From Gracilimonas sp964505215 (lineage in GTDB: Bacteria; Bacteroidota; Rhodothermia; Balneolales; Balneolaceae), in contig CAZDGU010000007.1 in assembly GCA_964505215.1 (NCBI GenBank), positions 1 through 64,000 of the forward strand: a stretch of 64,000 bases of DNA, given 5' to 3'. The stretch's first letter is position 1. Each line of letters starts with the position of its first letter. The notes beneath the pieces are model-generated. The model saw only the letters and a list, made by a program, of their open reading frames with translations, was not told where the DNA came from and did not search any database. The position numbers were made by a program, and so were the translations under genes. Shown piece by piece: positions 6,811 to 16,160 of the stretch.

Positions 6811-9054
6811 ATGCAATTCTCAAAAACACTACTGGCTGTGCTTATTACGGGTACAGTTTTAACCGGGTGTGAAATACCCAAAAAGCCGGACTTCAGGACC
6901 TCTCAGAAGATTGAAGCTCCGATTTTGTTTGAAAAATCTTTTCAGTTTATGGGCGATTCTACCGCTCTGATTGATACCACCAGCTCCAGCTTTGATTCTC
7001 TGTTTACCGTTGACGGCGATAATTTTATCTCTCTCGGAAAAGAACAGGATTTCGATTTTGGAGATTTAAATGACGCCATACCCATTGTTAATGCAGATCC
7101 GGCTTCTTTCAGTTCAGCAGTTGGTGAAATTGAGCTGGGGGCTTTTTCATCCGGCGGGGGTAACTTGGGTACAGCTAACTTCCAGGAACTTACCGGACAG
7201 AACCCTAATCTTGTTCCGGCAGGAACACCCATCATCGCAGGTACTACTCCCAGTCCTGTTGAAATAGCCATAGGCGACAATACCGATTACTTTGTAAGCG
7301 CAACGGTGAAAAGCGGAGCACTTACCATTGGGGTTACCAATAATCTGGGTTTCGATATTTCAACTATTGATGTGGTGCTGTTTTCGGGAACTACGCAGGT
7401 GGGTTCAGTAACACTGAATAATGTAGATCACGGGCAAACCACTTCTGATGACATTGTGTTTGCAGAAGGAGATGTGCTTAGCAATATAAATGTTGAAGTT
7501 TCAGTTGCTTGGAATGCTCAAACTACCAAAGCCAATCCCGGCGAGCTGATTGTTGAAAATGCTGAGGGTAAAAACCTGATAGCTTCAGAAGTTGAAGCTG
7601 TAATTGAAGCTCAAACTTTCAAAACAAAGAATGTAACCAAGATTGACAGCGCCGATTTTAGATTTGATAAACCCGAACACTACATAGAATTGAAATCCGG
7701 TGAAATTGACATTAGTGCTATTCAAAACAGTATAGATCTAACCGTAGATACTCTAATAATATCTTTCCCCGGAATTAGAACGTCACCTTTTGGAGAAGGA
7801 GATTCTTTAGTGATTAAGTATAATGGCGCTACCGAAATAACCAGAAATGGCAACGCTCCACCCAGAACGGTAGATTTATCACAGCACCGCATATACGCTA
7901 CCAATAATCAGCTGACTTATAATATTTATGCGAAAACTGAGAACACTCAAAAGGGGTCCGGTTCGCAAGCACGTGTTGTCACAGAGAACGACCAAGTCAG
8001 TTCTTCAATTTCAATTAATAACCTCAATATAAACAGGGCTAAAGGTAATATTGCAACCCAAACTGTATTGCTGAATGATGACGAGGACAGCGATGACCAG
8101 TTAGCATTATTCAATGATAATGAAGCAGAAATCACCGAAATAGACGGACTATCAGATCTTTCCAAGCAGCTGGATAATTTGGAGTTTACCAATCCAAAGC
8201 TGTCCATTAGTTACACCACAAACATAAGCGTACCTACAACTATTTACGGTGCTTTTGTGGGCACAAGCGGCTCCGGTAAAGAGGTGTACTTAAAAGGCCT
8301 TTCAGCTGAGCATAAAGTAGAAGCTGCAGACCCGATTTCCGGACTGAATAAAACAGCTGGAAATGCGCTGATTCCGGATGAAATGATTAAATTTTCACTG
8401 GAAGATAATACTGATGGAAATCTGATCGCGGCCGCTATAGAATTCGACAAAACCAACACAAATGTGGATGAATTCTTAAATAACCTTCCCAATGAAATTC
8501 GATTTATAGGTAAAGCAGTTATTAATGAAAGCGGACAAGAAGCTACCATTATAGACCCGCTGGAGTTTGAGCCAAAAATAAGTATTGATATTCCATTGGC
8601 TATAGAAACTCCACAAGCAGCTTCTTACACCGACACGGTAAAGCAGGATTTAGGAGATGTTCCTTCTCCGGAAAAGGGAGATTCAAGGAAAATTACTCAA
8701 GGTGTTATTGTAATCGATTATATCAACGGATTGCCTTTGGGCTTTGATTTGAACATCGGGCTTTTAGATACACTGAATCAGGAACTCTTTCAAATTCCGG
8801 CATCAAGTGATCCGGCCATCGTACTGTCGGCCTCAGAAGTTGACGCGGTAACTAAATTTGCCTCAACCCCTAAAGAAGGAAGTGTTAGAATTGCACTTTC
8901 AGAAAACCAGCTGAATCAGCTTTATAAAACCCGATTCCTGGAAATTTCTGCAGATTTACAAACTACCAGCAATGCCGAAGTGAAAATACGCTCTACGGAT
9001 ACCATAACGCTCTCGGTACGGGCAGATTTAACTATAGAAACTGAGGTAAAATAA
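6811..9054 (+). CDS. Large secreted lipoprotein of unknown function
   Basis: I prefer the ATG at 6811 to the one at 6754, because it places a proper SPII signal first: MQFSKTLLAVLITGTVLTGC, with the lipidated Cys at residue 20. This gives 747 residues. The mature protein is acidic, rich in Asp, Thr, Ser and Ile, and shows repeated beta-sandwich-like strands (NNLGFDISTIDVVLFSG, LSISYTTNISVPTTIYG) without recognisable catalytic motifs. The next gene, an outer-membrane barrel, starts 1 bp after its stop, so the two are cotranscribed and probably work together at the outer membrane. I do not recognise a named family. Confidence 0.75.
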   Translation: MQFSKTLLAVLITGTVLTGCEIPKKPDFRTSQKIEAPILFEKSFQFMGDSTALIDTTSSSFDSLFTVDGDNFISLGKEQDFDFGDLNDAIPIVNADPASFSSAVGEIELGAFSSGGGNLGTANFQELTGQNPNLVPAGTPIIAGTTPSPVEIAIGDNTDYFVSATVKSGALTIGVTNNLGFDISTIDVVLFSGTTQVGSVTLNNVDHGQTTSDDIVFAEGDVLSNINVEVSVAWNAQTTKANPGELIVENAEGKNLIASEVEAVIEAQTFKTKNVTKIDSADFRFDKPEHYIELKSGEIDISAIQNSIDLTVDTLIISFPGIRTSPFGEGDSLVIKYNGATEITRNGNAPPRTVDLSQHRIYATNNQLTYNIYAKTENTQKGSGSQARVVTENDQVSSSISINNLNINRAKGNIATQTVLLNDDEDSDDQLALFNDNEAEITEIDGLSDLSKQLDNLEFTNPKLSISYTTNISVPTTIYGAFVGTSGSGKEVYLKGLSAEHKVEAADPISGLNKTAGNALIPDEMIKFSLEDNTDGNLIAAAIEFDKTNTNVDEFLNNLPNEIRFIGKAVINESGQEATIIDPLEFEPKISIDIPLAIETPQAASYTDTVKQDLGDVPSPEKGDSRKITQGVIVIDYINGLPLGFDLNIGLLDTLNQELFQIPASSDPAIVLSASEVDAVTKFASTPKEGSVRIALSENQLNQLYKTRFLEISADLQTTSNAEVKIRSTDTITLSVRADLTIETEVK

Positions 9055-9055
9055 C

Positions 9056-10591
9056 ATGAACTATACGCTAACTACATCTACCATGAAAAAGAGCGTTTTT
9101 GCATTTTTATTGATATTTGGATTATCAACTGCTGCCGCCTTCTCGCAATCAAGGCATTATACTTCGCAATCGGTTGCTATGGGAAGTGGCGGAACAGCCT
9201 ATGTGGATGGCTTTAACGCCAACTTTCTAAATCCGGCAAACCTGATGTTAGACATGCATCGCGCCAACACAACAATTGGCTTCATGAGTGTGGGGGCGAA
9301 AGCAGGAGGAAGCTTAGCCAACGTGGCTTTGTGGAATAAATACTTAACCACTAATCAGCTTATTGCCGGCCAAACGCGGGAAAATATGCTTAGCGATTGG
9401 TTTGGAAGTAACGCTGCCAATGCCAGAGATGTCTCTGCCGGTTTTAGTATGGCTCCATTGGGAGTTTCGCACCGCAGGGCAAAACAGGCGTTTAGCTTTG
9501 CTTCAAGAATACGGGTGGCTCAAGACTTTTCCGTAAACAAGGGACTGGCTGAGCTGTATTTTTATGGGTTAGACAGTGATAAGTTCGCAAATCCTACTCC
9601 GGTTGACTTCAGCTCTAATACCGTTGCTTTTGCTGAAATTTCTGTTGGCTATGCTCGCCATTTAGATTTTTTACCTATTCCGGACCTGCTTTTTGCAAAA
9701 GACATTAAGCTGTTTGTTGGAGTAGCTCCAAAATATTTATATGGAGTATATACCACTAATTTAGACTTTAACTCTACCATTCAGGTTACCAAAGGTACGG
9801 GTAGTTCTCCTTCAACCATAAACCATAAGTTTAATTATAGCCTGCAAACTATTGGGGAAATCTCTCGCCAAATGCAGGCTTACGAAAGAGCACGTTCACA
9901 AGACAAAAATGCTAAATTTGAGGATTATGTGTTTCTTGAAGATGTTCCCAATGATTTTGGCAGCACACAGGCAAGCGGCTTTGGTCTCGATTTTGGCGGT
10001 ACTTTAGAAATGGATGTATCAGCACTTCCAATTCCGTTATTCATTAAAAAAGACAAAACACTGCGTATTTCCATGTCTGTTACAGACCTCGGAAAGCTGA
10101 GCTACAATAAAGACGCCTCCAGCGTTTACGCCAACGGTGAGTTTACTTATAATGGAGCAGAGGATAAGGATGATATAAATTATTTCTTCGATAATCTGGC
10201 AGACAGTCTGCAAAATGATGTGTATGGAGATTTCAGTTCTAAAGAAATAAAGGAAATAACGTACAATCTGCCGGCTATGTATAATTTCGGAGCTTCTTTA
10301 GAAATGGGGAATCTGCTATTAGCCTTAGATTATGGCGTTGGCTTTAACAACAATAGCATCAATTCTTCCCGAAGCTTTATGAGCTTGGGAGTTCAATACC
10401 GATTGTTAGGATTCATTCCTTTACGCGTAGGAACACGAGTAGGAGGCTATTCTTCTACCGCATATTCTGCAGGAATTGGGCTTGATTTAGGATTCCTCGA
10501 ATTTACAGTGGGCGCATCTAATGTGGCCAATTCAGAAAAATCGGGAAGCTCTGCAGGTGCTGCCTGGAGTGGATTAGTATTTAGATTCTAA
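9056..10591 (+). CDS. Outer-membrane beta-barrel protein (DUF5723-like)
   Basis: A 511-residue exported protein. The signal peptide MKKSVFAFLLIFGLSTAAAF starts at the in-frame ATG at 9083, a better start than 9056, and ends before SQS. The mature part begins with a FadL/PorV-like pattern (SVAMGSGGTAYVDGFNANFL, then NPANLML), then alternating beta strands, and ends in the aromatic residue F (GLVFRF), as barrels recognised by the Bam machinery do. The opening pattern resembles DUF5723 proteins of Bacteroidota, which lack an assigned role. It follows the 747-residue lipoprotein by 1 bp, suggesting a lipoprotein-barrel pair. Confidence 0.7.
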   Translation: MNYTLTTSTMKKSVFAFLLIFGLSTAAAFSQSRHYTSQSVAMGSGGTAYVDGFNANFLNPANLMLDMHRANTTIGFMSVGAKAGGSLANVALWNKYLTTNQLIAGQTRENMLSDWFGSNAANARDVSAGFSMAPLGVSHRRAKQAFSFASRIRVAQDFSVNKGLAELYFYGLDSDKFANPTPVDFSSNTVAFAEISVGYARHLDFLPIPDLLFAKDIKLFVGVAPKYLYGVYTTNLDFNSTIQVTKGTGSSPSTINHKFNYSLQTIGEISRQMQAYERARSQDKNAKFEDYVFLEDVPNDFGSTQASGFGLDFGGTLEMDVSALPIPLFIKKDKTLRISMSVTDLGKLSYNKDASSVYANGEFTYNGAEDKDDINYFFDNLADSLQNDVYGDFSSKEIKEITYNLPAMYNFGASLEMGNLLLALDYGVGFNNNSINSSRSFMSLGVQYRLLGFIPLRVGTRVGGYSSTAYSAGIGLDLGFLEFTVGASNVANSEKSGSSAGAAWSGLVFRF

Positions 10592-10668
10592 ACCGTTTTT
10601 CAATAGATACCTTTTGTGATTTTGCAGAGCAGTCAACCGGCTGTTCTGTAAATTACATTTTACACTGA

Positions 10669-11760
10669 TTATAATCGGGCAATATCAAAAGCAGGAGGGA
10701 GTGCACCTTCCTGTAAAATGTGCTCAGCCAGCAGCTTTCCTACATAATCACTGTAAAGCAGTCCTTTTGAACCCAGTCCCGTAAAAACGTACATATTCTT
10801 GTGCTCGGGATGTTCACCAAGAACCGGTTTCTTATCGGGTGTGGAAGCTCGTACGCCGGCCCATTGGCCCGTAAGCTTGGCATCCTCAAACAAAACCGGA
10901 TATACTTTTTGAAGACGATTAATCAAATAATCAACTCCTTCCTGATCCGGTTCTAAATGGCTGAAGTGATGCTCATAAGTACTTCCGGCCATAAATTCTG
11001 TATCCGAAATAGAAGCGATATAACCCAGTGCTGAAATGGAATAATCAAAATTAGCAGCTTCAGGAGATTGAAAAATAGCTACTTGTCCTTTTATAGGGTG
11101 AAGGGTCAGGAACTCCCAAAATGGAGATTTATGCGTATCAAATCCGGAGGCAAAAACAAGGGAGGTACAGTTCAGCTTTTTCCCGTTTGCAAAGTGAATT
11201 TCATAGCCTGAATCGGTGCAATTGACTTTATATTCTGCGTGTAATTGTACATGCAGCCCCCGGGTTTGAAGAAGCGCTGCCTTTGCCTTTAAATAAGCTT
11301 CTATGTTAACAGTAAGGCCTTTGGGAAGCCACATAGCTCCTTCAACAAAATGCAAATTTGGATGGTTTGACTCCATTTCGTGTTTGTCCAGCCAGGTGCA
11401 CCATCCGTCGGGCCAGTCGCTTTCTGTTGCGGTGGTAAACATTCGCTTGGCCATTTTTTCGGTTTGAGCCGGACGAAGCACGCCGGTATTCACAAAAAGT
11501 TCTGTTTCGGCAGTTTGCTGAACTTCTTTTAAATCGGCTTCTACACCGGAAAGACACTGCTCGGCTTCCCACACTTTTTTACCGAATCTCCCCGTAGCGG
11601 GATTTACCAGCCCGAAGGGAGTGCCGGAAGCTCCGGATGCAATATCTTTTACGTCAATTACACAAACGGAAGCTCCGGAATTAAGCAAATGTTTGGAAAC
11701 TCCCAATCCGGCTAAGCCGGCTCCTAAAACACAAAAATCAACTTGTTCAGGCAGGTTCAA
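10669..11760 (-). CDS. FAD-dependent oxidoreductase, DAO family
   Basis: A 363-residue flavoprotein of the D-amino-acid oxidase/glycine oxidase fold. The Rossmann motif GAGLAGLGVSKHLL is at residues 13-26, followed by an acidic strand end (VIDVKD), and the C-terminal FAD-binding GLGSKGLLYS is present. The stretch WAGVRASTPDKKPVLG resembles the C-terminal oxidase domain of the tRNA-modifying enzyme MnmC and glycine oxidases. The substrate is unknown, but cleavage of an amine next to the N atom is the family reaction. It starts 1 bp after the pncA stop, as the last gene of a pncB-pncA operon, so a link to NAD or amine salvage is possible but unproven. Confidence 0.8.
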   Translation of the reverse strand: MNLPEQVDFCVLGAGLAGLGVSKHLLNSGASVCVIDVKDIASGASGTPFGLVNPATGRFGKKVWEAEQCLSGVEADLKEVQQTAETELFVNTGVLRPAQTEKMAKRMFTTATESDWPDGWCTWLDKHEMESNHPNLHFVEGAMWLPKGLTVNIEAYLKAKAALLQTRGLHVQLHAEYKVNCTDSGYEIHFANGKKLNCTSLVFASGFDTHKSPFWEFLTLHPIKGQVAIFQSPEAANFDYSISALGYIASISDTEFMAGSTYEHHFSHLEPDQEGVDYLINRLQKVYPVLFEDAKLTGQWAGVRASTPDKKPVLGEHPEHKNMYVFTGLGSKGLLYSDYVGKLLAEHILQEGALPPAFDIARL

Positions 11761-11761
11761 A

Positions 11762-12376
11762 TCACTCCATAATTTCAGAAGAAGTTACGAACTCCACACC
11801 CGCTTCCTTCATCTCCTGTACGGCTTTAACTACCGAGCCGTCTAAGTCAATTCCCTTAGAGGCATCTTCAACCACTTTAACCTTATAACCAAGCTTAACA
11901 GCATCCAGAGCGCTATATTTTACGCAGAAATCAGTGGCAATGCCTAAAACATATAACTCATCTACCTGCCGTTCCCGGAGAAATCCGTGAAGTCCGGTAA
12001 CCGTTTCCTTATCGTTTTCAAAGAACGCCGAATACGAATCAATTTCTTTACGAAAGCCTTTTCTTATAATTAACTGCGTTTTTGTAGTGTCTAAATCGGG
12101 GTGAAATTGAACACCTTCAGTCCCGGCCACGCAGTGATCGGGCCATAAAACCTGCTCGCCATAGCTCATTTCTGTGGTTGAGTAGGGCTCTTTATCGGCA
12201 TGATTTGAGGCAAAAGAAAGATGATCTGCCGGGTGATAATCTTGCGTTTGAATCACGCAATCAAACTGATGAATAAGTTTATTGGTAGGCGCTATAATTT
12301 CGTCTCCGGCCGGAACACCTAATGCTCCGCCCGGGCAAAAATCGTTTTGGATATCAACAAGAAGTAAAGCTTTCAT
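11762..12376 (-). CDS. pncA: Nicotinamidase
   Basis: Hydrolyses nicotinamide to nicotinate plus ammonia, the first step of the deamidating NAD salvage route. Isochorismatase-like fold, 204 residues. The catalytic triad is visible: Asp8 in LLVDIQNDFCPGGAL, Lys in IRKGF, and Cys in IATDFCVKYSALDA. The metal site is DYHPADHLSF followed by the conserved WPDHCVAGTEG. It lies 3 bp downstream of pncB and 1 bp upstream of an FAD oxidase on the same strand, giving a compact operon in which its product feeds directly into PncB. Confidence 0.93.
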   Translation of the reverse strand: MKALLLVDIQNDFCPGGALGVPAGDEIIAPTNKLIHQFDCVIQTQDYHPADHLSFASNHADKEPYSTTEMSYGEQVLWPDHCVAGTEGVQFHPDLDTTKTQLIIRKGFRKEIDSYSAFFENDKETVTGLHGFLRERQVDELYVLGIATDFCVKYSALDAVKLGYKVKVVEDASKGIDLDGSVVKAVQEMKEAGVEFVTSSEIME

Positions 12377-12379
12377 TGA

Positions 12380-13777
12380 TTAACTATTTTGAATGATGTT
12401 GTCTTTTAAATTTCTGAGATTATGACTGAGCCCCACTTTATACACATGGGGATTGTTAAAGCGTTTATGTTCTTCATTTAGTTCAGAAAGTCTTTTTTGG
12501 GCATACGCAGCGCTTTCTGTAACCGTTGGCGGGGTGATGGTAAGTTCTCCCTTATCAATTACTTTTTGCATTAGCTCTTCTTTTTTCAGTCCGTTAATCT
12601 TAGTTGAACGGTGCGAAATATAAGGGTGAACAATGGAACTGATCGCTTCCTCATCCTCTAAAACAATACCATCACTGTTAAAGGTGCCGTCTTCATTCAC
12701 AAATCGAAGCAGCTTTTTAGAACCCGGAAGCGTAATCTTATCTTCATTATCCGAGATTTTAAGCGTAGGCTTTCCGTTTATAGAGCTGAGTTTATACACG
12801 CCGTCAAGGGCGGGATTATCGTACGAAGTAACCAGTTTAGTACCCACACCAAACAGGTCGATGGGTGCATTTTGCCCCTGTAAACTCTTAATCAGGTATT
12901 CATCAAGCTGGTTAGAAACGGCTATTTGCACATAATCTAAACCGGCCTCATCCAGCATAGTTCGGCTTTTACGGGAGAGATAGGCAAGGTCGCCGCTGTC
13001 TAAGCGAATGGCCTTTAGTTTATGCCCGTTTTTCTCCATTTCTTTAGCAACGGAAATGGCATTGGGAACGCCGCTTTTCAGCGTATCATATGTATCTACC
13101 AGCAACGTTGTGCTGTCAGGGTAGTAGCGCGCATAGGTACGAAAGGCTTCGATTTCATCTTCAAAAGCCTGAATCCAGGAATGCGCCATCGTGCCGCTGA
13201 TTGGAATGCCGTACTGCTTGCCGGCCAATACGTTAGAGCTTGCTTGCAATCCTCCGATCATAGCCGCTTTGGATGCCTGAAGTCCGCCCAACCCCTGAGC
13301 GCGACGAAGTCCGAAGTCAAGCACCGGTTTGCCCTGCGCAGCCGATACAATTCGTGAAGCCTTAGTGGCTATAAGTGATTCAAAATTGAGGGTATTTAAT
13401 AAAAGGGTTTCAATAATTTGGGTTTCTAAAACGGTGCCTGTTACACGCATTAGCGGCTCGTTGGGAAATACAATCTCGCCTTCCTTAACGGAGTAAATGG
13501 TTCCTTGAAACCGAAAATCTTTCAGGTAATCAATAAATGATTGCCGAAAACCTTGCTCTGCTAAATATTCAAGCTCTTCTTTTGTGAACCTGTAGTTCCG
13601 CATGGTATTCATGAAGTCAGCAAGCCCGGCAAAAACCACATAACCACCGTTAAAGGGGAGGCTGCGGAAGAAGTAATCAAAATGTGCGGTTTGTGTGTGG
13701 CGTCCCGATAGGAAGTATCCCTGGGCCATGGTCAGTTCGTAAAGGTCGGTGTAGAGGGCCGGTTTTTTTAGAATCAT
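12380..13777 (-). CDS. pncB: Nicotinate phosphoribosyltransferase
   Basis: Converts nicotinate and PRPP to nicotinate mononucleotide with ATP hydrolysis in NAD salvage. The 465-residue length suits the bacterial PncB family with a C-terminal extension. Typical segments are the N-terminal TDLYELTMAQGYF, the GLRRAQG substrate-site segment, and GTMAHSWIQAF, which contains the His phosphorylated in this family. It is the first gene of the pncB-pncA-oxidase operon. A minus-strand terminator ending the lpoB transcript lies immediately upstream, so pncB needs a promoter between 13778 and 13783 or inside the terminator region, or partial readthrough. Confidence 0.95.
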   Translation of the reverse strand: MILKKPALYTDLYELTMAQGYFLSGRHTQTAHFDYFFRSLPFNGGYVVFAGLADFMNTMRNYRFTKEELEYLAEQGFRQSFIDYLKDFRFQGTIYSVKEGEIVFPNEPLMRVTGTVLETQIIETLLLNTLNFESLIATKASRIVSAAQGKPVLDFGLRRAQGLGGLQASKAAMIGGLQASSNVLAGKQYGIPISGTMAHSWIQAFEDEIEAFRTYARYYPDSTTLLVDTYDTLKSGVPNAISVAKEMEKNGHKLKAIRLDSGDLAYLSRKSRTMLDEAGLDYVQIAVSNQLDEYLIKSLQGQNAPIDLFGVGTKLVTSYDNPALDGVYKLSSINGKPTLKISDNEDKITLPGSKKLLRFVNEDGTFNSDGIVLEDEEAISSIVHPYISHRSTKINGLKKEELMQKVIDKGELTITPPTVTESAAYAQKRLSELNEEHKRFNNPHVYKVGLSHNLRNLKDNIIQNS

Positions 13778-13783
13778 AAATTG

Positions 13784-13816
13784 AAAATAAAAAGGCTTTC
13801 GTTTACACAGAAAGCC
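13784..13816 (-). terminator. Rho-independent terminator of the lpoB transcript
   Basis: On the minus strand GGCTTTC (13816-13810) pairs with GAAAGCC (13800-13794), followed by TTTTTATTTT. It sits 138 bp downstream of lpoB and directly before pncB. Confidence 0.75.
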
Positions 13817-13953
13817 AAATTTGAAATAATATCAGCAGTGAAAACCAAAAATCAGATGTCGTTAAAAGCTGTCAATCTGCAAACAAAATAATTTGACAGG
13901 TCTGCGATAAACTGTGGTAATCACTGCACGCGCTAAATTAAGAAATTACTTAA

Positions 13954-14559
13954 CTAACCTCGAACTCTTCGTCTTTCGATGAATTTTTTGATTTTTTTGT
14001 TGCCAATCCAAACCTTACGATTAGTTTCAACATCTATCAACTCAAGGTTTACGGTGTAAAAAATAGCTATTTCTTCGCCTGTAATAGATTCATCTACAAT
14101 AGAACTGATGTTTCCTATCATCATATAATCGGCTCCCAGCTCTTTGGCCATGGCTTTGGTGGTTTCGTAAGAGGCAAAGGCCTGCTGGTCCTCACGCTCT
14201 TCTCTGATTTGCTCGCGCTCTTCGCGGCTGGCCACAATGTGTACTTGTCCGCTATTTACAAACGCGCGCTCCATTTCTTTGGTGAATACTTCCGTGTCAA
14301 TATGTTCCATCGTTTCGTTGCGTACGCGTCCAACTATGGCCACGGGGGCTTTGTTATTTCGCTGGGTGAATTGAGCCAGCCAGGGCTTAGAAACCGCATC
14401 GTTAATCATTTCTTCGGCAACCAGTCGGGCATCGGTATCATTCCAGCGGCCGGATAGGTCGGTTTGTCTATCGGGCGAAATTCGGCTTACTTTTTGAGAA
14501 GGTCCGCATGAAAGCAGCAGCAATGAAAGCAGGACAAGGGCGATATATTGTATTTTCAT
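13954..14559 (-). CDS. lpoB: LpoB-type penicillin-binding protein activator lipoprotein
   Basis: An outer-membrane lipoprotein of the LpoB/COG3417 family; in enterobacteria LpoB reaches through the periplasm to activate the peptidoglycan synthase PBP1B. The SPII signal is MKIQYIALVLLSLLLLSC, with lipid Cys at residue 18. The alpha/beta domain includes APVAIVGRVRNETMEHIDTE, HIVASREEREQIREE and the C-terminal EIAIFYTVNLELIDVETNRKVW pattern of the family. Length 201. It lies 79 bp downstream of a COG3014 lipoprotein, a pairing that recurs in other bacteria. Whether its target is PBP1B-like here is inferred only. Confidence 0.88.
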   Translation of the reverse strand: MKIQYIALVLLSLLLLSCGPSQKVSRISPDRQTDLSGRWNDTDARLVAEEMINDAVSKPWLAQFTQRNNKAPVAIVGRVRNETMEHIDTEVFTKEMERAFVNSGQVHIVASREEREQIREEREDQQAFASYETTKAMAKELGADYMMIGNISSIVDESITGEEIAIFYTVNLELIDVETNRKVWIGNKKIKKFIERRRVRG

Positions 14560-14638
14560 AATGTTGAGTCAGTTTTACGATGGTTCTTGTTTTGAAAGGT
14601 ATTAAAATCTTGTTTGAATGTTAGCATGCACCCAAAAA

Positions 14639-15946
14639 TTAGTTCCAGTAAATAGATTCGGCCAATTTTAGCGTTTCATTTTTGGAAACTTCAATCTGCC
14701 GCTCTTCTGTAAACAGCAGATTTCTGTTATGTCCGTAGTAATTAAAGCTGAGCTTATGCCGTCCGGGCGGAAGCTTTATAACTCGTGCATACGCTTTTCC
14801 GGGCATGGTTTGCCAGCTTCTTAAATCAGCTTTTTCGGTGGCTTCCTGGGCAACTTTGCCTACAATATTTGCAACAATTCCTAAGGTGCTGCTTTCTTTT
14901 GCAGCCGTTTTTTCCAGCTTTTTGGCGGCAATGGCTTTTAAAACTCCACGCACTATGGCCCGGGCATAAATAATGGGTTCTTTTACTTTATACACCTCTT
15001 TAGCCACCCAATCCATTTCTTCAATCAGGTGCAGACCAATAATTTCTGCATCATTTATCGTTACGGTAATGGAACTCACGGCCGTGTGAAAAGTGAGAAG
15101 AGTAGGCAATGAAATTTTCAAATAGCTGTCTATTTCAGCTAAATACAATCGAATATCCTGCTGCTCTTTGATGGGAGCACGACCCGAAAAAGCTTGAAGT
15201 AATATATTATAAGAGTTGGCTTGAGTGAGTTGCTGAAAGTGATGTTCGCTTTGCTGGGTTAATCCGGCTCCGGGCTTTTGATTGTGATATGCTTTTAAAA
15301 ACTGCTCGTATTCAATTCGCGCGTCATCTGGCTTGCCGGTTTTGGCAAAAAGAATGGTGGAGAGATACCTTCCCAACGCGCTGTTTTCTACACTGGTAGA
15401 TCCGGTTTTCCATTTGTTTTGAGAAGTTCCGGTGGTATCTGCCTTAGCCAGCGATTCTACCAGCCCGTTATATTTTTGCTCCAGTCGCTCCAGCTTATAT
15501 GTTACGCGCCGGGTTTCTACCAGAGCGCTTTCCAGTTTGTTTTGATGAATGTAATTCAGACTTTTAAAAATATTGAGGTAAATATCCTCATAATCCTCGC
15601 CATCGTAAGCCAGGCTGTTATCATTCACCACAAAAGACTTGATAGCCCGGGAAACACTTTTAGTAAATAATTCATCAATTTGCAGTTCGGCTTGTGAGAA
15701 ATACCGGCTGCTTTCTTCGTAATTATGTGCAAAGTGGTTAATCATTCCCTGCTCCAGGTTCAATAAAACGCGATCCTTTTTTTGATATACATTTTTCTTA
15801 TCCAGCTTCTTTATCAGTTCGGCAGTGGTTTGATAATCGCCGGCGGCAAAAGAAGTGCGCACTTTATGTTGAGCGGTATCTAACTGATAGGCTGCACATC
15901 CGTTTATGAGAATAGCCAAAAACAGAAGGCTCTTAAACTTGAGCAT
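14639..15946 (-). CDS. COG3014-type lipoprotein with TPR-like repeats
   Basis: A 435-residue exported protein. The N-terminal MLKFKSLLFLAILINGC is an SPII lipobox. Helical-hairpin, TPR-like sequence covers about residues 25-230, including the SKSVSRAIKSFVVNDNSLAYDGEDYE stretch in part. Near the C terminus a beta-rich part (LRSWQTMPGKAYARV, KLPPGRHKLSFNYYGHN) resembles a PEGA-like domain. It pairs with lpoB downstream; the COG3014-LpoB pairing suggests a role in cell-wall synthesis at the outer membrane, but no direct function is known. The first residues after the Cys suggest outer-membrane sorting. Confidence 0.75.
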   Translation of the reverse strand: MLKFKSLLFLAILINGCAAYQLDTAQHKVRTSFAAGDYQTTAELIKKLDKKNVYQKKDRVLLNLEQGMINHFAHNYEESSRYFSQAELQIDELFTKSVSRAIKSFVVNDNSLAYDGEDYEDIYLNIFKSLNYIHQNKLESALVETRRVTYKLERLEQKYNGLVESLAKADTTGTSQNKWKTGSTSVENSALGRYLSTILFAKTGKPDDARIEYEQFLKAYHNQKPGAGLTQQSEHHFQQLTQANSYNILLQAFSGRAPIKEQQDIRLYLAEIDSYLKISLPTLLTFHTAVSSITVTINDAEIIGLHLIEEMDWVAKEVYKVKEPIIYARAIVRGVLKAIAAKKLEKTAAKESSTLGIVANIVGKVAQEATEKADLRSWQTMPGKAYARVIKLPPGRHKLSFNYYGHNRNLLFTEERQIEVSKNETLKLAESIYWN

Positions 15947-16082
15947 GTGGATGTAATTAGATACTTCTATTCTGTTTCACCTGATATTTTTTACGCTTGA
16001 AAGGCCAATAAATATGAAATTTTAACCTTTTTCCCAACGCTAAAGTTATCGAGAAGTTACTCCGAAATTTAGTTCGGTTTTT

Positions 16083-16160
16083 GGTTTCACGCAGAGTTCT
16101 GCAGAGTTTAGTTGGGGCGCTGCGAAAATCAGCGATTCATCTGCGAGATTCTGAGAGAAA
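16083..16160 (+). repeat. CGCAGAG/CTGCGAGA-type intergenic repeat
   Basis: The stretch TTTCACGCAGAGTTCTGCAG...GCGCTGCGAAAATCAGCG...TCTGCGAGATTCTGAGAG is an example of the 'cgcagatt/ctgcgag' class of dispersed intergenic elements. Similar wording recurs in degenerate form at the window's right end. The rest of the 15947-16570 gap shows no gene; two similar 11-mers, TTACGCTGTGC and TTACGCTGTTT, occur 36 bp apart near 16273 and 16309. Confidence 0.55.

Noticed and set aside
11621..11845. Plus-strand ORF opposite the FAD oxidase and pncA
   Set aside because: It is a shadow of two well-supported minus-strand genes; the translation has no family features.
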